Of a DNA stretch of 15,846 nt, positions 7,710 to 13,274 are shown in pieces. A program made the translations under genes and the position numbers. The stretch comes from Planctomycetota bacterium (GTDB taxonomy: Bacteria > Planctomycetota > Phycisphaerae > Tepidisphaerales > Tepidisphaeraceae). The notes below the pieces were generated by a model, which saw nothing but the letters and a program-made list of their open reading frames with translations, searched no databases and was not told the DNA's origin. Numbering within the stretch: the first letter of the stretch is position 1; each line of letters opens with the position of its first letter. The stretch is taken from positions 1 through 15,846 of the forward strand of contig JAKORQ010000133.1 of assembly GCA_029777755.1 (NCBI GenBank), given 5' to 3'.

Positions 7710-8672
7710 ATGGCAGCTAAGCCACATGGCCGCGTTTACAACGACATCACCGACGTGATCGGCGGTACGCCGCTGGTTCGCATCAACCGCGTTATCCCCC
7801 CGGGCGGAGCCACTGTCCTGGCCAAGTGCGAGTTCTTCAACCCGCTTTCCAGCGTGAAGGACCGTATCGGCCTTGCCATGATCGAGGCTGGCGAGAAGGC
7901 AGGGAAGATCAACAAGGATACCGTGATTATCGAGCCCACCAGCGGCAATACCGGTATCGCCCTGGCTTTCGTGTGCGCCGCCAGGGGTTACAAGCTGATC
8001 CTCACCATGCCCGAGTCGATGAGCATCGAGCGCCGCAAGCTGCTCAAGGCGCTTGGCGCCGAGCTGGTTCTTACGCCCGCGGCAGACGGCATGAAAGGGG
8101 CTATCGCCAAGGCGCAGGAGATCCACGACAACACCCCCGGCAGCTACATTCCCCAGCAGTTTGAGAACCCGGCCAACCCGGAGATCCATCGCCGCACGAC
8201 GGCCGAGGAGATCTGGGCCGACACCGAGGGCAAGGTGGACATCCTTATCTCCGGCGTTGGCACCGGCGGCACGCTCACCGGCGTCGCCGAGGTCATCAAG
8301 GCGCGCAAGCCCAGTTTCAAGGCAATCGCGGTTGAGCCGGCCGCCTCACCGGTCATCGCCCAGACGCGCTCAGGTGACCAGCTCAAGCCCGGCCGTCACA
8401 AGATCCAGGGCTTGGGCGCTGGCTTTGTGCCCAAGAACCTGAACCTGAGCGTGGTGGACGATGTAGTAGGTATCACCGACGAGGAAGCGATCGAGTGGGC
8501 GCGCCGACTTCACAAGGAAGAGGGCATCTTCTGCGGTATCAGCTCTGGCGCGGCGATCGCGGCCGCGGCCCGCGTTTCGGCCCAGCCCGAGAACAAGGGC
8601 AAGCTGATCGTTGCGATCCTGCCCTCGATCGGCGAACGTTACCTGTCTACTGCTTTGTTTGAGCAGGACTGA
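7710..8672 (+). CDS. cysK: cysteine synthase A (O-acetylserine sulfhydrylase)
   Basis: 320 residues, normal for CysK. It is a PLP enzyme that combines O-acetylserine and sulfide into cysteine in the cytoplasm. The PLP lysine is Lys50 in NPLSSVKDRIG. The substrate loop TSGNTG is at 77-82, and the phosphate-binding glycine loop GVGTGGT is at 182-188. The C-terminal SSGAA...VAILPSIGERYLST segment is characteristic of the CysK/CysM family, and the length fits CysK. It is the first gene of an operon with cysC, a PHP phosphoesterase and cysH, following a strong promoter. AAGGAG lies ten bases before the ATG. cysC begins nine bases after its stop. Cystathionine beta-synthase is unlikely, because there is no C-terminal CBS extension. 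Confidence 0.96.
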   Translation: MAAKPHGRVYNDITDVIGGTPLVRINRVIPPGGATVLAKCEFFNPLSSVKDRIGLAMIEAGEKAGKINKDTVIIEPTSGNTGIALAFVCAARGYKLILTMPESMSIERRKLLKALGAELVLTPAADGMKGAIAKAQEIHDNTPGSYIPQQFENPANPEIHRRTTAEEIWADTEGKVDILISGVGTGGTLTGVAEVIKARKPSFKAIAVEPAASPVIAQTRSGDQLKPGRHKIQGLGAGFVPKNLNLSVVDDVVGITDEEAIEWARRLHKEEGIFCGISSGAAIAAAARVSAQPENKGKLIVAILPSIGERYLSTALFEQD

Positions 8673-8681
8673 AAGGCTCGA

Positions 8682-9287
8682 ATGAGTTTACCGAGCAATA
8701 TCACCTGGCATGCCGGTCATGTGAATCGCAGCGATCGCGAGCGCGTCCTCGGACAAAAGGGGGTGACGCTGTGGATGACCGGCCTGTCAGGCGCGGGGAA
8801 AAGCACCATCGCCTGCCTGATCGAGCAGAAGCTCATCGCGCAGGGCAAGCTCGCATACCGGCTGGACGGCGACAATGTCCGGCATGGGCTGAACAGCAAC
8901 CTTGGGTTCTCGCCGGCTGACCGGACGGAAAATATCCGTCGGGTTGGCGAGGTCGCCAGGCTGTTCACCGATGCCGGGGTGATCGTCATCGTCAGCTTCA
9001 TCAGTCCCTATCGGGCTGACCGCGAGGCCGTACGCAAGAAGATGGCGCCAGGTGATTTCGTGGAAGTGTACGTGAAGGCGAGTCTCGCGGTGGCGGAGAG
9101 CCGTGATCCCAAGGGCCTTTACAAGAAGGCCCGTGCAGGAGAGATCCGCGGGTTCACTGGCATCGACGATCCCTACGAGGAACCGACCGATGCGGAGATC
9201 ACGCTCGACACCGAGGCGTGTAGCCCGGAAGAGTCGGCGGAACAGGTTATCCAGTATCTCCAGAAGGGCGGTTATCTGCAGTCATGA
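8682..9287 (+). CDS. cysC: adenylylsulfate (APS) kinase
   Basis: 201 residues, typical of a stand-alone APS kinase. It phosphorylates the 3'-hydroxyl of APS with ATP to give PAPS. The Walker A loop GLSGAGKS is at 34-41, LDGDNVRHGLN at 61-71 binds substrate, and ADRTENIRR is at 79-87. SFISPYRADR holds Ser108, the position of the phosphoserine intermediate studied in E. coli. RDPKGLYKKARAGEI and GFTGIDDPYEEP complete the family pattern. No ATP sulfurylase domain is fused, and none lies in the window, so APS must come from genes elsewhere. AAAGG overlapping the cysK stop serves as the ribosome binding site. The stop overlaps the next ATG by four bases (ATGA), which implies translational coupling with the PHP gene. 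Confidence 0.96.
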   Translation: MSLPSNITWHAGHVNRSDRERVLGQKGVTLWMTGLSGAGKSTIACLIEQKLIAQGKLAYRLDGDNVRHGLNSNLGFSPADRTENIRRVGEVARLFTDAGVIVIVSFISPYRADREAVRKKMAPGDFVEVYVKASLAVAESRDPKGLYKKARAGEIRGFTGIDDPYEEPTDAEITLDTEACSPEESAEQVIQYLQKGGYLQS

Positions 9288-10141
9288 GTTATGTCGATCT
9301 ACATTGCCATTCCACCGCGTCGGATGGATCGCTTTCGCCGAGGGAGGTCGTGAAGCTGGCAAAGGCTTCGGGTGTCAGCGCCATGGCGCTGACCGACCAT
9401 GACACCATCGCCGGCAACAGGGAAGCCGCGGAAGCTGCCGCGGAATTAGGCATCGACTTCATCACCGGCATCGAGATTTCCTGCGAGTGGCGCAGCCCGG
9501 GGAACATGCACCTGCTGGGTTATGGGGTGGATCCCGACAGCGAGGTGCTGGCCGACCTGTCGCGGCAGCTCATCGAGGGGCGCAACAACCGCAACCCCCG
9601 CATCGTACAGAAGCTCAATGAGCTGGGTGTCGCGGTGACGATGGAGGAATGGGAGCAGGAGGCCGGCGGCAATGTACTCGGCCGGCCGCACCTGGCCGCC
9701 ATCCTCGTGCGCAAGGGTTACGTCTCGAGCATCAAGCATGCCTTCGACAAGTACCTTGGGCAGGGAGGACTGGCATATTTCGATAAGGAACGGCTGCCGC
9801 CGCGACAGGCGCTGGAGATGATCCACGAGTCTGGCGGCATCTCGGTTCTGGCGCATCCGGTGCAGTTGCGCTGCGATAATGACTCGGAACTGCGCACGAC
9901 TATCAAGAACCTCGTGGACATGGGGCTGCAGGGCATCGAGGTGATGCACTCCGACCATGATGACGACCTGGTGGCGCGCTACAGCGAGATGGCCGATGAA
10001 TACGGACTACTGAAAACGGGAGGCTCGGATTTCCACGGCCACAGCAAGAAGCACATTCAGTTCGGCTGGTCGAGGGGGCGGCGCGTACCGCGCGAGTTTT
10101 TCGACCAGTTGCAACAGAAGATCACTGCGTTAAGCGAGTAA
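9284..10141 (+). CDS. PHP-domain phosphoesterase, candidate 3',5'-bisphosphonucleotide (pAp) phosphatase
   Basis: 285 residues, the size of the YciV/RNase AM and CV1693-type PHP family. Expected metal ligands are present in order: HCH (His7, His9), Asp14, TDHD (His39), GIEIS (Glu64), MHLLGY (His76), RPHLA (His136), LAHP (His191) and SDFHG (Asp249, His251). Characterised relatives release the 3'-phosphate from 3',5'-bisphosphonucleotides such as pAp, or trim short RNA 5' ends. The gene overlaps cysC by four bases and ends five bases before cysH. Reduction of PAPS by CysH, and PAPS use in general, yields pAp, so a pAp-clearing role in place of CysQ fits the context. The fold and the metal site are clear; the substrate is inference. 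There is no signal peptide, so it acts in the cytoplasm. Confidence 0.9.
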   Translation: MSYVDLHCHSTASDGSLSPREVVKLAKASGVSAMALTDHDTIAGNREAAEAAAELGIDFITGIEISCEWRSPGNMHLLGYGVDPDSEVLADLSRQLIEGRNNRNPRIVQKLNELGVAVTMEEWEQEAGGNVLGRPHLAAILVRKGYVSSIKHAFDKYLGQGGLAYFDKERLPPRQALEMIHESGGISVLAHPVQLRCDNDSELRTTIKNLVDMGLQGIEVMHSDHDDDLVARYSEMADEYGLLKTGGSDFHGHSKKHIQFGWSRGRRVPREFFDQLQQKITALSE

Positions 10142-10146
10142 ATCCA

Positions 10147-10875
10147 ATGCTGACCGAAACAGATGTGCCGGCGCTCAATTCCCTGTTTGAGAAATCGCAT
10201 CCCCTGGATGTGGTGAAATGGGCTTACGCGGAGTACGGCGAAGACCTGGTGATGAGCTCAAGCTTTGGTGCCGACTCTGCGGTACTGCTGCACATGGCCA
10301 CGCGCGTCTACCCCAACATCCGCATCATCATGGTGGACACGGGGTATCTCTTCCCCGAGACGTGGCAGTTCATGGAGGAGCTGCGCAAGCGGCTGAACCT
10401 GAACGTGTGGGTGTACCGCACCCGGCAGGATCCGATCGCGTACCTTCAGTCAAAGGGTGAGAAGGACCCACAGTACCGGGAGGATATCGCCTGCTGCTGC
10501 GCGACCAACCAGAACGAGCCGTTTGACCGGGCCATGCGCGATCTTGCTCCCAAGGGCTGGCTGCGCGGCATACGCCGACGGCAGGCTGAGACGCGCGCCA
10601 ACCGGCAGTTCATCGAGTACTCGCCGCGGTATCGGTGCCACGCGATCTCGCCGCTGCTGAACTGGACCGGCAGGGAAATCCATCAGTACCTGAAGGAAAA
10701 TGACCTGCCGTACCATCCGTTGCGCGACAAGGGTTACCTGTCGATCGGCTGCAATCCGCTTTCCTGCACGCGCCCCATCTCGGCCGGCGAGGACGAACGC
10801 GCAGGCCGCTGGAGCGGCTCAAGCAAGATCGAGTGCGGCATCAACCTGACGTCGCTGGACTCGTCGCAGCTATGA
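10147..10875 (+). CDS. cysH: APS/PAPS reductase (CysH family) with unusual cysteine motifs
   Basis: 242 residues, the usual CysH size. It reduces APS or PAPS to sulfite with thioredoxin. Family features are SSSFGADSAVLLHM (37-50, the PP-loop-like nucleotide site), VDTGYLFPETW (63-73), GWLRGIRRRQAETR (137-150) and the C-terminal GEDERAGRW with IECGIN, whose Cys230 is the expected nucleophile. The iron-sulfur type normally has CCxxRK and, about 88 residues later, CxxC. Here there is CCC (116-118) followed by ATNQ, and the second pair is Cys202-NPLS-Cys207, a CX4C. The usual Arg-Lys after CC is therefore missing and the second motif is two residues longer. A cluster still seems likely, but its coordination is uncertain. 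The gene is last in the cys operon; its ribosome binding site is weak, suggesting coupling to the PHP gene. Confidence 0.9.
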   Translation: MLTETDVPALNSLFEKSHPLDVVKWAYAEYGEDLVMSSSFGADSAVLLHMATRVYPNIRIIMVDTGYLFPETWQFMEELRKRLNLNVWVYRTRQDPIAYLQSKGEKDPQYREDIACCCATNQNEPFDRAMRDLAPKGWLRGIRRRQAETRANRQFIEYSPRYRCHAISPLLNWTGREIHQYLKENDLPYHPLRDKGYLSIGCNPLSCTRPISAGEDERAGRWSGSSKIECGINLTSLDSSQL

Positions 10876-10891
10876 GCTGCGTGTTTATTTC

Positions 10892-10943
10892 TGATCGTTG
10901 ATTGACTGATCCGAGACGTACCTGCGCTGTCAATCAACGATCA
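10892..10943. terminator. perfect 15-bp inverted repeat between convergent genes
   Basis: TGATCGTTGATTGAC and GTCAATCAACGATCA are perfect reverse complements flanking a 22-base loop. The repeat lies 16 bases after the cysH stop and 31 bases before the end of the convergent glycosidase-like gene. It is best read as a bidirectional transcription end, or a stabilising 3' hairpin. There is no T tract on the + side, and it is rather AT-rich for an intrinsic terminator, so the mechanism is uncertain. Confidence 0.65.
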
Positions 10944-10974
10944 ACGATGAACAGAACATCAGCCCCTTTTCCTG

Positions 10975-12033
10975 TCACCGGCCCTGGGTGACTTCCGCAA
11001 CCCGGCCGAAGAACGCCCGCTTGTGCGGCGTGTTGATCGACCAGTTGACCGGGACCGTCTGGAAGCCGCTGAGATCCTCGTAGCGGGATTCACGGGGGTG
11101 GGCTGACCAATCGTGCTTGATCTGCTTCTGGCCGCAGCCGTAGCCCTGGTCGTAGTAGCCCCAGGAGCAATGCTCATCGAGGCAGACCTCGAAGCTGGGC
11201 AGGTCGATCGAGTCCTCGTTGCAGCAGATTGGCCGGGGGAACGAGCGATAGTGCTCCGATGCCTTGATGCCGCGCAGGTCGGAACGCCAGCGGTCAGGGA
11301 GCTGGTCATTGCCATGCGGCATGAACAGGTCGACGAGGCTCGGCCATGCACCTGACGGCAGGCAGTTCTCTGGATGCGTGCTGGTGCTGATGATCAGCCG
11401 CCGGCCATTGAGCTTCTGTTGGCGTGCGATATCCAGCAGGGTGGCAATGCCGCGGCTGGAGAGCAGGCCATCCTGATCCTTAATCTCGTTCTTGAGGTCG
11501 ACGATGATGTTGCGCATGCCGGTGGCCAGCAGCCACTGCGTCAATGCCTCGGTAGCGCGGCAGATGGCCGCGTCATTCTCAAAGCGTTCCTGCCGCCAGT
11601 AAAAGTAGTTGACGATGACCACCATCCCGCAATCGTCGGCCGCCCGCAGCACCTGCTGGAGTCGATCCAGCCAAGCGCTTTTCAGCGAGCCATCGGGACG
11701 AAACGCCGTCGTGATGGTGTGATCGTAGGGAATGGGATCGTAGACCGATCCGCCTCCCTGCATGCCGACGGTGACGGCCAGCAGGCCATGCCGGCGATAC
11801 TCGGGCAGGGCGGCGCAAAACTCATCCACATTGCGCTGCGGGTCCCATTTGCCGGTGTCGGGATACTTCCAGAAGTCACGGGTTGCGGGATTCTCGTCGT
11901 CGAAGATGCCCTGGATCATGCGGCTGTTCAGCAGCAGTCCCTCAATCCGTCGGCCATTGTGCTCGACACCCTCGTACGTTTTCTTCCCGTTGATGAGGAA
12001 ATCAACCCCGTCGATCTCCACGACTGTCTTCAT
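10975..12033 (-). CDS. TIM-barrel glycosidase-like protein (clan GH-A-like), function unknown
   Basis: 352 residues from the chosen start. It opens with EIDGVDFLINGKKTYEG, a pattern common at the start of glycoside-hydrolase-like barrels. Two acidic positions fit clan GH-A geometry: Asn182-Glu183 in VDLKNEIKD as candidate acid/base, and Glu273 in ICCNEDSID as candidate nucleophile. HHGLL/VTVGMQGGGS and the aromatic VNYFYWRQ strand resemble barrel strands. I see no signal peptide or carbohydrate-binding module, so a cytoplasmic location is likely, which is unusual for polysaccharide degradation. An ATG 39 bases further upstream (12072) is possible. The internal ATG at 12033 is preferred because AGGA lies six bases before it, and the 13 extra residues look non-conserved. 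No functional partner is adjacent. The specific substrate and family cannot be named from sequence alone. Confidence 0.75.
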   Translation of the reverse strand: MKTVVEIDGVDFLINGKKTYEGVEHNGRRIEGLLLNSRMIQGIFDDENPATRDFWKYPDTGKWDPQRNVDEFCAALPEYRRHGLLAVTVGMQGGGSVYDPIPYDHTITTAFRPDGSLKSAWLDRLQQVLRAADDCGMVVIVNYFYWRQERFENDAAICRATEALTQWLLATGMRNIIVDLKNEIKDQDGLLSSRGIATLLDIARQQKLNGRRLIISTSTHPENCLPSGAWPSLVDLFMPHGNDQLPDRWRSDLRGIKASEHYRSFPRPICCNEDSIDLPSFEVCLDEHCSWGYYDQGYGCGQKQIKHDWSAHPRESRYEDLSGFQTVPVNWSINTPHKRAFFGRVAEVTQGR

Positions 12034-12087
12034 CGCTGATCCTGTCCTTTGCTGATCTGAGCTATCGGTCATCCCGCAACCGATAGC

Positions 12088-12115
12088 ACGGTACCAGTCA
12101 CCGACGGAAGGTCAA
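12088..12115 (-). promoter_or_regulatory. possible sigma-70 promoter of the glycosidase-like gene
   Basis: On the - strand TTGACC and TACCGT are 16 bases apart, about 50 bases before the chosen ATG. The -35 is good and the -10 is poor. The gap also contains GCCGGC-N9-GCCGGC (12134-12154), a possible hairpin end for the upstream lipoprotein gene. Confidence 0.3.
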
Positions 12116-12179
12116 TTGGCGCATGTGCATGAGGCCGGCTGCGTATGCGCCGGCTTCTACTTCGCAAGGTGTAATATGA

Positions 12180-12629
12180 TCAGTACTTGCGTACGGGAAC
12201 GCGCGAGAATCCCGGCAGATCACCCATGAGGGCATATCCCACGGCATCCGGCTCCACGACGGGGACGGCCGTATAGGTGGGTGGCGTTCGCAGACCGCGA
12301 TAGGTCTGCTGCTGCCACGGGGGAGTCAGCACCGCGGTGATGGGCAGAAGCAACGTCTGGCCAAAGAAAAGCCCATGGGCAGTGAAGGCCTGCTGGGCTC
12401 CGAGAACGTCTCCCTGCGGGACATAGGGATACATCGTCGGGTAGGACCTTGAAGTTCCGTTGGCATAGAGGGCGGTCGTCTGGTCCCACTGCCGCAAGGC
12501 CATTGCCTCATCCTCAATGATGGGGGCGTCGGAGAGTTGCTGTACCCGCGAACCGTCGATGCGCTGAGCGCAGCCGGCGGCGACGGTGGAAACAAGTGCC
12601 ACGGCAATCAGCTTACGGGTCGAGAACAT
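12180..12629 (-). CDS. small predicted lipoprotein, function unknown
   Basis: 149 residues. The N-terminus MFSTRKLIAVALVSTVAAGC has a charged start, a hydrophobic stretch and a lipobox-like VAAGC with Cys20, so it is probably exported and lipid-anchored. The mature part is rich in Pro, Tyr, Thr and Gln, with a hydrophobic segment around GLFFGQTLLLPITAVLTPPW that could be a membrane-associated or amphipathic stretch. No known domain is recognised. AAAGGA lies shortly before the ATG. Its start overlaps the end of the preceding lipoprotein gene by 17 bases, so the two are almost certainly co-transcribed and translationally linked. Together they may act in the cell envelope, but no function can be assigned. 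Confidence 0.75.
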   Translation of the reverse strand: MFSTRKLIAVALVSTVAAGCAQRIDGSRVQQLSDAPIIEDEAMALRQWDQTTALYANGTSRSYPTMYPYVPQGDVLGAQQAFTAHGLFFGQTLLLPITAVLTPPWQQQTYRGLRTPPTYTAVPVVEPDAVGYALMGDLPGFSRVPVRKY

Positions 12630-12831
12630 TTCTCAGGTCCTTTCTGAGCGCGTTGCGGTCCAACTCCATAAGCCCGCCGCCACTGACATCGTACTTCTCC
12701 CGGGCAGCAGGGTTGTAGTTCATCGGATCCTTCAGCGCTTCCTCGCGCGGGTCCTTGCGCGGCCCGCTCTCGGAGCAGCCGGCCAGCCCGGCGAAAACAG
12801 ACAGCACAACAATGAGGTTACAGATGCGCAT
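12613..12831 (-). CDS. very small predicted lipoprotein, function unknown
   Basis: 72 residues from the chosen ATG. MRICNLIVVLSVFAGLAGC is a clear lipoprotein signal with lipobox LAGC (Cys19). The mature protein is about 54 residues, highly charged (PRKDPREEALKDP) and ends NALRKDLRNVLDP; it is probably helical and periplasmic. A longer frame begins with TTG at 12858. The ATG at 12831 is preferred because the signal peptide starts there, AGGA lies just before it, and the predicted transcription start falls at the TTG itself. Its stop lies inside the next lipoprotein gene. The protein is unlike anything I recognise. Confidence 0.78.
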   Translation of the reverse strand: MRICNLIVVLSVFAGLAGCSESGPRKDPREEALKDPMNYNPAAREKYDVSGGGLMELDRNALRKDLRNVLDP

Positions 12832-12865
12832 CAAATCCTGAACTCCAACGGATGACAACGGTTAG

Positions 12866-12893
12866 ATTATAGTCGGACGGCCGCGGCTTCCAA
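12866..12893 (-). promoter_or_regulatory. sigma-70-type promoter of the lipoprotein pair
   Basis: On the - strand TTGGAA and a perfect TATAAT are separated by 16 bases. The start would be near 12859, giving a leader of about 28 bases to the ATG at 12831. The position directly upstream of the lipoprotein genes supports it. Confidence 0.65.
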
Positions 12894-13209
12894 CGCGAGA
12901 TCGCCCCGGATAGCAGATCCACTCAAGATGAGCGGGCGGCCCTCCGCCCGCGGGAGACAGTAGAGCAGTTCCGCCGGAACTGCGGGGGGCCAGGTGATCC
13001 CTGGCGGCCATTGGCGACCAGAGCCAGGGAAGCCGGACGGAGCAAATTCCTCTTTCACCGCATATAGCCTGGCCAGCGCCGACTCTCGATGCCGGTCAAC
13101 GCTCATCGAGTTAGGGCAGACTTCCGCCGATTCAAAGTCCCGCGGCTTGAGGACAAGCCGCTCCACTTGAGGTAGAGTAGCTTCGCTTCGTCGCAAGCCG
13201 ATGGCAGAA
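12894..13209. other. gene-free intergenic stretch with several perfect short hairpins
   Basis: About 316 bases between guaB and the lipoprotein pair hold no convincing gene. They contain perfect inverted repeats: GCGGGCGG/CCGCCCGC with a 4-base loop (12932-12951), GCAGTTCC/GGAACTGC with a 3-base loop (12965-12983), GCCAGG/CCTGGC (12989-13005), CTCGATG/CATCGAG (13085-13110) and GCGGCTTG/CAAGCCGC with a 4-base loop (13142-13161). GCCAGGG at 13023-13029 offers an alternative partner for CCCTGGC at 12999-13005. This density suggests a structured transcript or a decayed region. A - strand frame of 123 codons runs through it (13238 to 12867) but has unremarkable codon use and no ribosome binding site. 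Confidence 0.5.
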
Positions 13210-13247
13210 CATCCTGAGATGCACGGCGAACCGTACATCCCAGGATG
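13210..13247 (-). terminator. 17-bp hairpin with UUCG loop after guaB
   Basis: Read as - strand RNA, CAUCCUGGGAUGUACGG pairs along all 17 positions with CCGUGCAUCUCAGGAUG, using two G-U wobbles, around a UUCG tetraloop. On the + strand the same two positions would be A-C mismatches, so the structure favours the - strand transcript. It begins 27 bases after the guaB stop. No T tract follows, so it may stabilise the 3' end or need Rho rather than act as a full intrinsic terminator. Confidence 0.6.
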
Positions 13248-13274
13248 CTCAAATCTCGTGCAGTACCGGCAAGA

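Noticed and set aside
12831..12858. TTG start nine codons upstream of the small lipoprotein
   Set aside because: The lipoprotein signal begins at the downstream ATG, which has its own AGGA, and the predicted transcript starts at or after the TTG.
12894..13209. Possible RNase P RNA, suggested by GCCAGGTGATCCCTGGC resembling its GCCAGG...CCTGG hairpin
   Set aside because: The universally conserved GAGGAAAGUCC and ACAGAA-type motifs are absent on both strands, so it does not qualify.
12867..13238. 123-codon frame on the - strand in the guaB-lipoprotein gap
   Set aside because: Its ATG lies inside the guaB 3' hairpin, there is no ribosome binding site, codon use differs from neighbours and no family is recognisable. 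It is kept only as part of the hairpin-rich region.
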